A DNA stretch of 64,000 nucleotides from Xaviernesmea oryzae (GCF_900177415.1 NZ_FXAF01000003.1:462863-526862); one strand, 5' to 3'. Positions 27,894-37,656 are shown, counted from the stretch's first letter. The notes: a model not told the origin generated them from the letters alone. A program made the numbers and translations.

Positions 27894-29342
27894 ATGCCGA
27901 TACCGCACATGCAGAAATTTGAAGGCCCGCAAAATCCCGGCCCGTCGGTGAGAGCCGCGCCGCCGACATCGCTACAGCTGATGGCGGCTGTACTCCCTCC
28001 CCTTTTCATCGGCATGGTGGACCAGACGATCATCGCCACCGCACTTCCGTCGATGGCGCGAGAACTGGGCAGCCTCGACCGGATGTCCCTGATCGTGGTG
28101 GCCTATCTTGCCGCGACGGCAATTTCCGCTCCGGTCTACGGCCGGCTGGGGGATGCTTTCGGCCGGCGCAACATGCTCGCGCTCAGTCTTTTGATGACCA
28201 TTGCGGGAAGCCTGCTTTGCGCCATCGCGCCGACATTCCCGATGCTGGTCGCCGCGCGCGTCGTCCAGGGCCTTGGAGGCGGCGGCATCATAAGCCTCTC
28301 CTATGCCCTGGTGGCGCAGTGGACGACGCTGGATGAACGCGCCCGCTACCAGGGATATCTCGCCACCATCGCGATGATTTCCTCCGCTCTCGGTCCGCCG
28401 CTCGGAGGCACCATCACCGCCTTGATCGGCTGGCGGTGGATATTCGCCCTCAACATTCCGATCGGCCTGCTCGCCATCGTGCTGATCTTCCGATTGCCGC
28501 CACGCATCAAGCCTCGTGACGCCATGGCTTTCGATTTCGTCGGATTGCTGCTGTTTGCAACCTTCACGGCGGCTCTGATCACCGTCATCGAACGCATGAA
28601 AACCGGCGGGCTCATCGATGCGATCAATCTGCTGCAGCTCGGATTCGGGGCTCTCATTCTTGCGATCCTTTTCAGGCAACAGTCTCAGGCGAATGATCCG
28701 CTCTTTCCTCCTTGCCTGTTTCGCATACCCTCCGTCCTGCTTTCCAACATGCTGGCCTTGGCTCACGGCGCTCTCTATGTCTCGCTGCTGACGTTTGCGC
28801 CGGCTTTCTTCGCTCTCGCGCGGGGCGTCGATGCGCAGGACCTCGGCCTTTACATGCTGCCCGTGACGTTCGGCACCGGCACCGGAGCGCTGATCACCGG
28901 CAGGCTGATCGCCGCTACGGGACGGACAACCATATTTCCGGTGGTCGGTCTCGCCGCCGTCGCAATTCTGCTGGCCATTCTTTGCCTGAAAGGCCGGCAT
29001 TTCTCGAACTGGGAAATCTCCATGGTGTTCACGGCAATCTACCTCTTTCTGGGAACAACCATGGCGGTGGTGCAACTGACCGTCCAGGCGGAGGTGGGAT
29101 CGGCGCGGCTTGGCATCGGCACCGCCACGACGATGGTCGCCCGCTCCTTCGGCGCATCGGCCGGCACGGCGGCAGCGGGGGTCATGCTGGCTGCGGCCTT
29201 GGCGGGAAGAGAACTCCAGGCGGTCGACAGCACGGTCGTCGAACAGGCGTTTCAGGCGGTGTTCGCGGCGGTCGCCGTCTTTGGCCTGGCGGCAGCCATG
29301 GTCGCCGCCGCCATTCCCCGCCGCCGTTTGAAGATACGGTAG
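27894..29342 (+). CDS. MFS transporter, DHA2 (14-helix) type
   Basis: About 482 residues with some 14 membrane segments. The signature loop GRLGDAFGRRN follows helix 2, and an antiporter-type motif appears as MISSALGPPLGGTIT. DHA2 members export drugs or metabolites with proton exchange at the inner membrane. The start at 27894 is the first ATG close to the domain; 27909 is an alternative. With an operator of the cluster just upstream, it may export a toxic intermediate or take up the substrate. It converges with the monooxygenase gene, leaving an 18-base gap. Confidence 0.85.
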   Translation: MPIPHMQKFEGPQNPGPSVRAAPPTSLQLMAAVLPPLFIGMVDQTIIATALPSMARELGSLDRMSLIVVAYLAATAISAPVYGRLGDAFGRRNMLALSLLMTIAGSLLCAIAPTFPMLVAARVVQGLGGGGIISLSYALVAQWTTLDERARYQGYLATIAMISSALGPPLGGTITALIGWRWIFALNIPIGLLAIVLIFRLPPRIKPRDAMAFDFVGLLLFATFTAALITVIERMKTGGLIDAINLLQLGFGALILAILFRQQSQANDPLFPPCLFRIPSVLLSNMLALAHGALYVSLLTFAPAFFALARGVDAQDLGLYMLPVTFGTGTGALITGRLIAATGRTTIFPVVGLAAVAILLAILCLKGRHFSNWEISMVFTAIYLFLGTTMAVVQLTVQAEVGSARLGIGTATTMVARSFGASAGTAAAGVMLAAALAGRELQAVDSTVVEQAFQAVFAAVAVFGLAAAMVAAAIPRRRLKIR

Positions 29343-29360
29343 CGGGTCATATCCCAAGGG

Positions 29361-30695
29361 CTACGGCCGGCGCGGCAGCGGCAGGCCGAGATTTTCACGC
29401 AGCGTCGTGCCCTCATACGCCGTGCGGTAAAGGCCGCGACGCTGCAGTTCCGGCACAACCTGGCACTTGAAATCCTCGAGGCTGGTCGGGAAGTAGTCCA
29501 TCAGGAAGATGAAACCGTCGGCAGCCTCTTCCTCGAACCACTGCTGCAGTTCGTCAGCGACCTCTGAAGGCGTCCCGATGATCGGATAAGCGCCCTTCGA
29601 GGCCTGGCGCATATAAAGCTGGCGAAGTGTCAGCTTTTCCTCATGGGCAAGCTTGAGCAGCTTTTCCTGATAACTCTTGTTGGCGTTGCTGGGCGGCAAT
29701 TCCCTCGGCAGATGATCGGTCTCGCCAAACTGGGAGAGGTCGATCACGTCGCCGAGAATGTGCTTGAGGAAATCCCGCCCGACGACGGGATCGACAAGTT
29801 CCAGCAATTCATCGCGCTTTCGTTGCGCTTCGTCCCTGGTATCGGCGACATAGATCGACACGCCCGGCATGATCACCAGTTCATTCGGCGTACGCCCGTA
29901 TTTGCACATCCGGCCCTTCACATCGGCGTAGAATTTCTTCGCATCCGCCATGGTGGCGTGACCGCCGAAGATCGTCTCGGCAAATTCGGCGGCGAGTTCC
30001 TTGCCCGGCTCCGATGCGCCGGCCTGTACCATGACGGGATGGCGCTGCGGCGAAGGCGGCACGTTGAGTGGGCCACGAACGGAGAAATGTTTGCCCTTGT
30101 GGTTCAGGGGGTGCAGTTTCCTCGCGTCGAAGAAAATGCCGCTTTCCTTGTCGATCGGAAAGGCATCGTCATCCCAACTGAACCAGAGGCCCCGCACGAT
30201 CTTGGCGAACTCGATCGCCCGGTCGTATCGCTCGGCGTGATCGGGGTGCTCCTCCCGGCTGAAGTTGCCGGCTTCCTCGATGTTCGAAGACGTGACGAGA
30301 TTCCAGCCGGCGCGCCCGCCGCTCAGGAGATCGAGAGAAGCAAACCGGCGGGCGAGCAGATAGGGTTCCTCATAGCTGGTATTCAGCGTAGCCACGAGGC
30401 CGATGTGAGTGGTTGCCATGGCGAGCGCCGAAAGCAGCGTCAGCGGCTCGAACTGCGCCACATAGCGTGTCGAACCGCGGGAAAGGATTTCCCAATCGTG
30501 TCCCCGCATCGCCATGCTGTCGGCCAGGAAAACGAAGTCCATCAGGGCGTCCTCGGCAAGCTGCGCCATCGCGGCCGCGGCTTCGATGTTCATGCCCATG
30601 TCGGCGGCAGCCTTGGGATGCCTCCAACCGGAAGAGTTGGCACCGGTCGCGGCACCATAGACGCCGAATTTGATCTTGGTTCCAGGTTTTCTCAT
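29361..30695 (-). CDS. Class II flavin-dependent monooxygenase (NtaA family), copy 1
   Basis: A 444-residue NtaA/SnaA/DszA-branch enzyme. It reads MRKPGTKIKFGVYG at the start, then MDFVFLADSMAMRG, FEPLTLLSALAMATTHIGLVAT, RAGWNLVTSSNIEEAGNF, SVRGPLNVPPSPQRHPVMVQAGASEPG and a C-terminal GLYRTAYEGTTLRENLGLPLP. It uses FMNH2 supplied by a reductase such as the one at 42086. It is last in the unit nicC-F-E-D-X-monooxygenase, 135 bases after nicX. It may prepare a substituted N-heterocycle for the Nic enzymes. The paralogue is at 37947. Confidence 0.88.
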   Translation of the reverse strand: MRKPGTKIKFGVYGAATGANSSGWRHPKAAADMGMNIEAAAAMAQLAEDALMDFVFLADSMAMRGHDWEILSRGSTRYVAQFEPLTLLSALAMATTHIGLVATLNTSYEEPYLLARRFASLDLLSGGRAGWNLVTSSNIEEAGNFSREEHPDHAERYDRAIEFAKIVRGLWFSWDDDAFPIDKESGIFFDARKLHPLNHKGKHFSVRGPLNVPPSPQRHPVMVQAGASEPGKELAAEFAETIFGGHATMADAKKFYADVKGRMCKYGRTPNELVIMPGVSIYVADTRDEAQRKRDELLELVDPVVGRDFLKHILGDVIDLSQFGETDHLPRELPPSNANKSYQEKLLKLAHEEKLTLRQLYMRQASKGAYPIIGTPSEVADELQQWFEEEAADGFIFLMDYFPTSLEDFKCQVVPELQRRGLYRTAYEGTTLRENLGLPLPRRP

Positions 30696-30830
30696 CGTCG
30701 TTCCCCACGAGCCGAGGCGCACTCACAAGGCCGCCACTTCCGGCTCCTTGATTTTGATAAAGGCGAAAGACGAGCGAGACCTGCCGCAGGCCGCGCTCGT
30801 CTCTCCTGTCAGCCGATGCCGGACATTCCG

Positions 30831-31862
30831 CTATGCAGCCTTGGCCGGCCGCATCTCCCTGATGGCGAGCTCGCCGTTGAGCACGACCGGCTCGTCGTCG
30901 AGGAAGAGGCTGCAATTGCGCATGGGGATGTCGAGATGGCACGCCGTGTCGTTCGGACCGCCGAGTTCGTTGTTCGGACCGGTCGAGAACATCACGTTGC
31001 CGTAGAAGGAACGCAGCTCCATTCCCATGCCGCCCGGAAACTGCGTGAGGCCGTGCCACTTGGCCCGCTCGTCCAGGCCCCAGCCGACATGCGACATCCC
31101 GAAGCCGCGCGGATCGTTGAAGCCCGCCATATAGGACTTGACGAGTTCCGCATCGAGCCCGCCGCGGATGTCGCGAATGATGCCCTTCTCGATCGTGTAG
31201 GTGATCGGATCCCGGACGTAGCTGTTGAAAGGCAGGAGAACATCGCCGGGCGCCACCACAATCTGGCCGTCGACGCCGTCATCGGCGCCGCCGGTGAAGA
31301 CGAAGCCGGCCGGCCAATGGTCCCAACGGCCCGGCTGATCGGTATAGCCGTATTCGCTCATGGTCGGATACATGCCGATCCTGTAGGTCACGTCCGTGCC
31401 GTGCTCGCTGGTGATGCGCATCACCTTGGCCTTCGAAAGCAGTTCCGCTCCCACTTCGACGCGCTCGCGCAGTTCCTTCGTCGGGATGAGCCGCGCGAGG
31501 AGGTCCGCAGGCTCGACCGCGGTGACGATGCGCGTGCCGGCGGCCTGGATGGCCATCTGCTCGTCGCTGAAGAGCAGGAAGATCAGGTCGACGACCATGT
31601 CGGCCTGTTTCAGCGCTTCAACCGCATCGGGATTTGCCGCCAGGCCCGTTTCCCCGACGGCCCAGGCGCCGTTGGTCGGCATCGGCGCCGGCAGGCGCAT
31701 GTGGAACATCCGGGCTCCCAGCATCTGACCGGCTGCGAGGAAGGCATCGGCATAATCGAGACGTTCGTTGCCCTGGGAAAGCACGACGACCTTCTCGCCT
31801 TCATGTACGCCGCTCAGTTCGAGCTGGATTTTGCATATTGCCGTTAATGTGCTGATATCCAT
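30831..31862 (-). CDS. nicX: 2,5-dihydroxypyridine 5,6-dioxygenase (NicX)
   Basis: A 343-residue protein that matches NicX along its whole length: SEYGYTDQPGRWDHWPAGFVFT, HVGWGLDERAKWHG, RSFYGNVMFSTGPNNELGG and TACHLDIPMRNCSLFLDD, where the His and Asp of HLD are metal ligands in the family. NicX is an Fe(II) enzyme that opens 2,5-dihydroxypyridine to N-formylmaleamate. It is followed and preceded by the genes for the next steps (nicD, nicE, nicF), which makes the call firm. Cytoplasmic. Confidence 0.92.
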   Translation of the reverse strand: MDISTLTAICKIQLELSGVHEGEKVVVLSQGNERLDYADAFLAAGQMLGARMFHMRLPAPMPTNGAWAVGETGLAANPDAVEALKQADMVVDLIFLLFSDEQMAIQAAGTRIVTAVEPADLLARLIPTKELRERVEVGAELLSKAKVMRITSEHGTDVTYRIGMYPTMSEYGYTDQPGRWDHWPAGFVFTGGADDGVDGQIVVAPGDVLLPFNSYVRDPITYTIEKGIIRDIRGGLDAELVKSYMAGFNDPRGFGMSHVGWGLDERAKWHGLTQFPGGMGMELRSFYGNVMFSTGPNNELGGPNDTACHLDIPMRNCSLFLDDEPVVLNGELAIREMRPAKAA

Positions 31863-31891
31863 GACTTTCGTTCCCTTTGCTGATCTTGTGG

Positions 31892-32716
31892 CTAATGCTT
31901 GCGCCCGCCGGTGAGGACGGGAGCGAGGACTTCGAAGAAACCGCGGAAATTGTCCCAGGGGATCATGTGTCCGGCTCCCGGGATGGCGACGATCGGAATA
32001 GTCGGATTGGCGGCCGCGAGATCGGCGGCCGCGGAGGGCGGAACGACAGGGCTTTCTGCGCCCCTCAACAGGATGGCGGGCCGTTTGAGTTTTGCCCAGA
32101 ACGGGAAGAAGTCCTCGCTTTCGAAGCCTGCATGCGTTTCCAGCACGGCGGTTTCATCACAGCTCGGCAATACGTCGAGGCGCAGTCTGAGTTCCCGCTC
32201 CGGCCATTTCGGATAGAAGCGCCGGGCCTCGTCGACGGAGCTGCCGCGTTTCGCCTCGTTCAATTGCGTGAGGAAGGAGTCACGGCTCGTCGGATACGGC
32301 CCCCGACCGGGACCGGATGTGGGGGGATCGACGAGGACGAGCCTGCGCGGCTTTTCCGGATCATGCAGCACCGCGTAAGCTGCGGCGATGCGGGCGCCGA
32401 GCGAATGGCCGATGACGATTTCATCGGCAATGTCGAAGGCATCAATCAGCCCCGCGACATCGGCCGCGTAATCCTCGATCCGGTATTGCCCGGACGGCGC
32501 GATATCCGTCTGGCCTCGGCCGCGCAGGTCCGGCACCACAACCCGGAAGCCCATCTTCGAAAGCGGTACCGCCAGAAAGTCCGCCGTGGCGGCCGGGCTT
32601 GTGATCCCGGGCAGCATGACGATCGTGCCCTTGTCTCCCCGTCCGTAGTCGAGCACGTGATGACGCAGCCCGTTTGCGCGGACGAACCGCGACCGACCGG
32701 AAATCTCGATCGCCAT
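31892..32716 (-). CDS. nicD: N-formylmaleamate deformylase (NicD), alpha/beta hydrolase
   Basis: A 274-residue alpha/beta hydrolase. The nucleophile elbow is IGHSLGAR (Ser105), the acid is Asp130 in LVLVDPPTSGPGRGPYP, and the His is in GAGHMIPWD. The LVDPP-SGPGR-YP and GHMIPWD motifs are those of NicD. It converts N-formylmaleamate to maleamate and formate. The start at 32716 lies one base from the nicE stop; the longer frame to 32758 overlaps nicE. Sits between nicX and nicE in the operon. Confidence 0.9.
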   Translation of the reverse strand: MAIEISGRSRFVRANGLRHHVLDYGRGDKGTIVMLPGITSPAATADFLAVPLSKMGFRVVVPDLRGRGQTDIAPSGQYRIEDYAADVAGLIDAFDIADEIVIGHSLGARIAAAYAVLHDPEKPRRLVLVDPPTSGPGRGPYPTSRDSFLTQLNEAKRGSSVDEARRFYPKWPERELRLRLDVLPSCDETAVLETHAGFESEDFFPFWAKLKRPAILLRGAESPVVPPSAAADLAAANPTIPIVAIPGAGHMIPWDNFRGFFEVLAPVLTGGRKH

Positions 32717-32717
32717 C

Positions 32718-33479
32718 TCAGGCCGCCTTTCTGAGCGGCATCGCGCCGAGGGCCGCACCCGCTCCGGGGATCGAAGGCGAAAGCCCGAGCGACAGGAGGA
32801 TTTCGCGGACCGTCGACGTAGCGGCGGTCAAAACCGGCAGACCCGTCTGATCTTGAACGAGCTGAACGGAGGGGAACGAAGGCATCTGGACGCAAGCGCT
32901 CAAGACGATGCCTTCGGCCTCGGACAGATTGAGCCGCGAGACGTAGCCCGGCAAAGCCGCCGGATCGAGACGGCCGACCATGAGGTTGTCGGAGACCGAA
33001 AGGCTGATGCTGTCGACGACCTCGGTCCCGGCAGCTTCGATATAGTCGATCACCATCTTCGTCAGCGGCGGCATGTAAGGCGCGACGAGGGCAATCTTCT
33101 TCAGGCCGAGGTCGCCAAGCGTGCGGACCAGTGCCCCCGCGCTGCTGACGACGGGAACGTCGCGCCCCGTTTCCTGACGGATGACCTCGCCGAGCTTCGC
33201 CTCGATGCCGGTATGGGCGCCAGCCCCTCGCGACATCAGCGCCACGAGGCAAGCATAGGCGGCCACGTCGATGCTCGCATCGCCGACTTCGGCGGCGCAA
33301 CGCTCGCCGTCATTGACCATGCAGGACAGCGATTCCACATCGACGGTATGGAGCCTGGCGCGGCTCGAATGGAAGGTGAATTGCGTTCCGTGCTCCCTGG
33401 CATGCGCAGCCAGCATCAACGGAATTTCCGTTTCCATGGTGGTGTTCGAGCTCGGTACGATCAGCCCTATGCGATACAT
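32718..33479 (-). CDS. nicE: Maleate cis-trans isomerase (NicE), Asp/Glu racemase superfamily
   Basis: A 253-residue protein starting MYRIGLIVPSSNTTMETEIP, the typical maleate isomerase opening. The two catalytic cysteines are Cys77 (YACLVALMSRG) and Cys196 (LSACVQMPS). It converts maleate to fumarate, the last step of the nicotinate pathway, without cofactor. The start at 33479 follows AAGGAGGAAC. The neighbours nicF (maleamate amidase) and nicD supply its substrate. Confidence 0.92.
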   Translation of the reverse strand: MYRIGLIVPSSNTTMETEIPLMLAAHAREHGTQFTFHSSRARLHTVDVESLSCMVNDGERCAAEVGDASIDVAAYACLVALMSRGAGAHTGIEAKLGEVIRQETGRDVPVVSSAGALVRTLGDLGLKKIALVAPYMPPLTKMVIDYIEAAGTEVVDSISLSVSDNLMVGRLDPAALPGYVSRLNLSEAEGIVLSACVQMPSFPSVQLVQDQTGLPVLTAATSTVREILLSLGLSPSIPGAGAALGAMPLRKAA

Positions 33480-33549
33480 AAGTTCCTCCTTTCCCGTTTC
33501 CTGCAAAACGAGAGCCTGCCCTTGCGGGTGGTTGACGATGGTTCAGACG

Positions 33550-34194
33550 TCAGGCCTGGCGTGCGGCCAGACCCGACAGGTAATCGAGCGCGTCATCGAG
33601 GCCGATGACGTCTCCGTATTTCTGGTCGATGTCGAAGAGGTTCGCCTCGTGCGGCGCCGAGGCTCTGTCCGCGACGCATTCCCGTGGCACAAGGACGTCG
33701 AAGCCGCTCTGCACCGCATCGACGGCGCTGGCGCGCACGCATCCGCTGGTGGTCGCACCGGTGATGACGACCGTATCCACACGCAATGCGGTGAGATGCG
33801 ATGCCAGGTCCGTCCCGAAGAAGGCGGATGCACCATGCTTGACGATCAAGACCTCGTCCTCGCGCCGCCCCAGCCGGCCATCGACTTCCACAAGGCGGGT
33901 GCCGGCGATCAGTGCCCCCATGCCGGTCGCCTTCCTCAGCCAGGCAAGCGATCCGAGATGCCCTTTCTCATAGGCGATCGTGGTGAAGATCACCGGAACG
34001 CTGCTTTCGCGGGCGGCATCGATGAGCCTGCGGGTTGCCATGACCTGTTCGGTCATGTCCGATGCCGTCGGATAGGACGGATCGGTAAAGCCGTAGGTGA
34101 AGTCGACGACCACGATGGCCGGACGTCCGCCGCGTTCGAGGCGGGCTCCGAAGCCGGCCGCCGTGTAGACTTGAGTGACCTGCGAGCAAGACAT
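33550..34194 (-). CDS. nicF: Maleamate amidohydrolase (NicF), isochorismatase family
   Basis: A 214-residue isochorismatase-fold amidase. The catalytic Asp31 is in IVVVDFTYGF, Lys119 in EVLIVKHGAS and Cys152 in GATTSGCVRASAVDA. NicF hydrolyses maleamate to maleate and ammonia. The start at 34194 is four bases after the nicC stop, consistent with coupling; a longer frame would overlap nicC. Position between nicC and nicE supports the call. Confidence 0.9.
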   Translation of the reverse strand: MSCSQVTQVYTAAGFGARLERGGRPAIVVVDFTYGFTDPSYPTASDMTEQVMATRRLIDAARESSVPVIFTTIAYEKGHLGSLAWLRKATGMGALIAGTRLVEVDGRLGRREDEVLIVKHGASAFFGTDLASHLTALRVDTVVITGATTSGCVRASAVDAVQSGFDVLVPRECVADRASAPHEANLFDIDQKYGDVIGLDDALDYLSGLAARQA

Positions 34195-34198
34195 GCGC

Positions 34199-35419
34199 CT
34201 ACTCCGCCGCCTGATGGACCGGAGCCTCGTCCCGCAACTGTGCCGCGGCGTCGTATTCGTACACCCAGTTGGCACCGAGACCACTCGTCTGCGGATTGAT
34301 GAAGCTCTTCCATCGATAGCCGAGGTCGCGCTTGATCTGCGCGAATCGCGAGCTCAGATGGTAGGTGCGGCCACGCTCGCGCGACTCCAACTGCACGCGG
34401 GTCGTGCGAGGCCGCCGCAGGCTCTCGTATCGATGCAGCGCCGCCTCGACGTCCGGCGTGTCCGAAAGCGCGCCGGCCAGCACGAAACCGTCCTCGATCG
34501 CCATCGCGGCTCCCTGCGAGAGGAAGGGCAACATCGGATGGGCGGCATCACCAAGGAGCGTAACCCGGCCCTTCGTCCATGACGTCATCGGATCGCGGTC
34601 GAAAAGTCCCCATTTGAAGACATTGTCGGCACGCGAGAACAGTTTCTGCAGATTTGCGTGCCAGCCTTTGTAGCCAGCCAGCAATTCCTCGCGGCTCGAC
34701 CGTACGTTCCAGGATTCCTCGACCCAATCCCTGGTCTCCAGCACGGCGACAATATTCACCGCAGCGCCGCCGGAAACGTAGTAAGTGACGACGTGGCCAT
34801 TCGGGCCGAGCCAGAAAGAGCTGTCGGGCGTGACATAGTCGAAGGGTGGCGTATCGAACGGAACCACGGCGCGCCAGCACATGTTGCCGGTGAAACGCGG
34901 CGGCTCGTCACCGAAGAGCGACTTACGGATGGTGGAATGGATACCGTCCGCGCCGACGATCACATCGGCCTCGAACTCCTTGCCGTCCGCGAAGCTCGCA
35001 ACCCCGGTCTTTCCCTCCTGCCTGACACCCGTGCATACGGTGCCCAGTGCCGTCGCATCGAGGTCGATGCGATCAAGCAGTATCCGATGGAGATCCGCGC
35101 GATGGACGTGAAAGAACGGCGCCCCGTAAAGACGCGGGCAGTCCCTCGCAAGCGGGGTCCGCCACATCTCCCGCGCCGTTTTCCAATTCCGTCCGATGAT
35201 GTTCTGCGGAAGGAAGCTCACCTTCTCGAGCGCATCGAATATGCCGAGAGCCCGCATGATCTTGACCGCATTCGGCGTCATCTGAATGCCGGCACCCACC
35301 TCGCCGAAAGCTGGTGCCCGCTCGAAGATATGCGATTCGATGCCGCGGCCTTTCAGAGATGCCGCAAGCGCCACACCCCCGATACCGCCGCCAATAATTC
35401 CGACTTTCAGCTTACGCAT
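34199..35419 (-). CDS. nicC: 6-hydroxynicotinate 3-monooxygenase-like FAD hydroxylase (NicC-like)
   Basis: A 406-residue group A FAD hydroxylase: VGIIGGGIGGVALAASLKGR at the N-terminus, GAGIQMTPNAVKIMRALG, the VIVGADGIHSTIRKS motif, VTLLGDAAHPMLPFLSQGAAMAIED, and a C-terminal WVYEYDAA like the WVYGYD end of NicC. NicC decarboxylates and hydroxylates 6-hydroxynicotinate to 2,5-dihydroxypyridine, the NicX substrate. It opens the nicCFEDX unit with a cluster operator at 35487-35502. Salicylate-hydroxylase-like activity on another pyridine is possible, so the exact substrate is less certain than for nicX. Confidence 0.75.
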   Translation of the reverse strand: MRKLKVGIIGGGIGGVALAASLKGRGIESHIFERAPAFGEVGAGIQMTPNAVKIMRALGIFDALEKVSFLPQNIIGRNWKTAREMWRTPLARDCPRLYGAPFFHVHRADLHRILLDRIDLDATALGTVCTGVRQEGKTGVASFADGKEFEADVIVGADGIHSTIRKSLFGDEPPRFTGNMCWRAVVPFDTPPFDYVTPDSSFWLGPNGHVVTYYVSGGAAVNIVAVLETRDWVEESWNVRSSREELLAGYKGWHANLQKLFSRADNVFKWGLFDRDPMTSWTKGRVTLLGDAAHPMLPFLSQGAAMAIEDGFVLAGALSDTPDVEAALHRYESLRRPRTTRVQLESRERGRTYHLSSRFAQIKRDLGYRWKSFINPQTSGLGANWVYEYDAAAQLRDEAPVHQAAE

Positions 35420-35486
35420 TCTCTTGCCCGTCCTGAGTTTCCTTGCCGCCGATACGCAAGCCGGCGTCTTTTATATTGCACTCGTA

Positions 35487-35502
35487 ATATTGCATACGAT
35501 TT
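35487..35502. promoter_or_regulatory. Putative GntR operator 3 (upstream of nicC)
   Basis: ATATTGCATACGATTT, about 70 bases before the nicC start. TGCAATAT occurs twice on the minus strand here (about 35495-35488 and 35480-35473). Confidence 0.5.
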
Positions 35503-35656
35503 CTACGACCATTTCACTCCGCCCGGCGTGCGAGACCGCACAATCAAGACGGTTTGTCCAAAACTGCCGCACGAAAGCAAAACCGCCCCCGAAAAACGGC
35601 TCGCGAAAAATTCAGACGCCAAGGCACGTCGGCCGACCGCGTCGGTGCGATGCGTC

Positions 35657-36544
35657 TCAGTTCCCTCCCCTCAGCCGCGGGTTCAGCACGTCGGTCAGGT
35701 GGTCGCCGAAGACGTTCAGCGCCGCGACGGTGACCAGGATGCCAAGGCCCGGGAACACCGCCATCCACCAGGCTCGCGTGAGGAACTGCTGCGCCTCGTT
35801 GAGCATCAATCCCCAGCTCGGATTTGCCGCATCCCCCAGACCCAGAAAACTCAGCCCTGCTTCCAAAAGAATTGCCGAAGAGACCTGCATGGTCATGGCG
35901 ACGATCAATGGCGGCATGGCATTGGGCAGTATCTCGGAGAAGATGATCGCCTGAGCCTTCTGCCCGCCGGCCCGCGCCGCAAGGACATATTCCCGTTCGC
36001 GAAGGCTCAGGAACTCGCCACGAGTGATGCGGGCGACCTCCGGCCAGCCGAGAAGGCCGATCGTCAGGATGATGAAGAGAATATTGCTACCGAACAGCGC
36101 GATGATCAGGAGCGCCAGGAAGAAGCGGGGAATGACCTGGAACAGTTCGGCGACACGCATCAGCACGATATCGACGAAGCCGCGGCAGTAACCTGAGACC
36201 GCTCCCAGCGTCACTCCGATCACACATGCGGTGAGCGCCGCAAGAACCCCTACCATGAGCGACGTCCGGGCGCCATAAGCAAACCGGCTGAACACGTCGC
36301 GCCCAAGGTCATCCGTCCCCATGAGATGGGCAAAGCTCGGCGGATCGAAGGAATTGTCGCCCATCGTGTTGACATCGCCGAGGAATGGCGGAACGGCGAG
36401 CGCGAAGAGCGCGATGACGCAAAGGGTGACGAAGGCGACCGCTGCGGATCCCTCGAGCCTCAGGGCGCGGATCGGGTTCATCAGTCCGGAGAAGAAGCGG
36501 CCACGCGGCGAATGCGCGGCAATGTGGTGATCTTGTACGGTCAT
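35657..36544 (-). CDS. Dipeptide-type ABC permease (DppC-like)
   Basis: A 295-residue inner-membrane permease with about six membrane helices. The family loop is LMGTDDLGRDVFSRFAYGAR and the coupling region is LREREYVLAARAGGQKAQAII, ending FGDHLTDVLNPRLRGGN. Its ATG overlaps the stop of the DppB-like gene by one base (TAATG). With the DppB-like partner, the double ATPase at 43132 and one of two binding proteins it would form a complete importer for the N-heterocycle cluster. Confidence 0.88.
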   Translation of the reverse strand: MTVQDHHIAAHSPRGRFFSGLMNPIRALRLEGSAAVAFVTLCVIALFALAVPPFLGDVNTMGDNSFDPPSFAHLMGTDDLGRDVFSRFAYGARTSLMVGVLAALTACVIGVTLGAVSGYCRGFVDIVLMRVAELFQVIPRFFLALLIIALFGSNILFIILTIGLLGWPEVARITRGEFLSLREREYVLAARAGGQKAQAIIFSEILPNAMPPLIVAMTMQVSSAILLEAGLSFLGLGDAANPSWGLMLNEAQQFLTRAWWMAVFPGLGILVTVAALNVFGDHLTDVLNPRLRGGN

Positions 36545-37578
36545 TACGCCTGCCCCACGCGCGGATCGAAGATGCTGTAGACGATATCGATCACAAGATT
36601 GGTGATGATGATGCCGATGGAAACGAAGACGAACATGCCCATCAGTAGCGGATAGTCGCGGGCGTACATCGCGTCATACATCAGTCGCCCGAGCCCCGGC
36701 CATCCGAAGACGATCTCGGTCAGAACGGCGCCTGCGAGAATGTCCGTTACGTTCAAGCCGAAGACGGTGATGACCGGCAGCACCCCGTTGCGGAAGGCAT
36801 GAAACAGTATCCGTCCCTCGCTGAGGCCTTTTGCCTTCGCGGTGGTGATATAATCCTGAGACAGCGCATCCCGCATCGAAGCCCGCGCGTAGCGGAAGTT
36901 AATGGCGAGATAGCGCATGCCCAGAACGAAGCCCGGCAGGATAAGGTGCAGGGCCACGTCCCAAACATAGTCGAACCCTTCGTAGACATGCCGGCTGTTC
37001 GTCATGCCGCTGGTCGGAAACCAGCGCAAATTCAGCGCGAAGACGAGAAGAGCAAGCTGCGCCAGCCAAAAGGCCGGAACGGAATAGCCGATCACAGCGA
37101 GAAAAGAACCGACCCGATCAAAAACCGAGCGCGGCTTGCGGGCGACCGCGACAGCCAATGCCACTCCCACCACGGTGAAGATGATGAGCGAGGTCAGCAT
37201 GAGAAGCAATGTCGCCGGGATGCGGCCGGCGATAAGGCTCAGCACATCCGCCTGCAGGACGTAGGAGTAGCCGAGATCGCCAGTCAACACCGACTTCAGG
37301 TATTCCCAATATTGAATGTAGAGCGGCTGATCGAGACCGAGTTTGGCATAGAGCGCCGCAAGCTGAGCTTCGGTGGGCTCGCTCTCACCGACCAGAATGC
37401 TGACCGGGTCGCCGGGCGCCAGATGCACCAGAATGAAATTCACCGTAATCACGCCGATCAGCATCGGAAGCGCGCTGAAAATTTTGACGGCGATGATTTG
37501 CAGGGTTTTAAATTTCCCGGCGAGGCTGCGCTTCTTCCCGCTTGCGGCGACCGCTGCGTTCATGACATCCGTTGCCAC
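36544..37578 (-). CDS. Dipeptide-type ABC permease (DppB-like)
   Basis: A 344-residue permease starting at GTG 37578, chosen because GAGGGAA lies just upstream; an ATG at 37563 is an alternative. Membrane helix one follows residue about 30, then LAPGDPVSILVGESEPTEAQL and LGLDQPLYIQYWEYL, as in DppB. The coupling helix reads LSQDYITTAKAKGLSEGRIL. First gene of the permease pair, divergent from the monooxygenase at 37947, with an operator at 37641-37656. Confidence 0.88.
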   Translation of the reverse strand: MATDVMNAAVAASGKKRSLAGKFKTLQIIAVKIFSALPMLIGVITVNFILVHLAPGDPVSILVGESEPTEAQLAALYAKLGLDQPLYIQYWEYLKSVLTGDLGYSYVLQADVLSLIAGRIPATLLLMLTSLIIFTVVGVALAVAVARKPRSVFDRVGSFLAVIGYSVPAFWLAQLALLVFALNLRWFPTSGMTNSRHVYEGFDYVWDVALHLILPGFVLGMRYLAINFRYARASMRDALSQDYITTAKAKGLSEGRILFHAFRNGVLPVITVFGLNVTDILAGAVLTEIVFGWPGLGRLMYDAMYARDYPLLMGMFVFVSIGIIITNLVIDIVYSIFDPRVGQA

Positions 37579-37640
37579 AGACTTCCCTCTTTGATTTTTT
37601 AGGTTCCCCTGCCACCCGGCTCGATGTCGCCCGAGCGGCA

Positions 37641-37656
37641 ATATCGTATAATGTAT
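37641..37656. promoter_or_regulatory. Putative GntR operator 4 (upstream of DppB-like permease)
   Basis: ATATCGTATAATGTAT on the plus strand, 63 bases before the permease start. Read on the minus strand it gives ATACATTATACGATAT, almost the same as the site before the MFS gene. Confidence 0.6.
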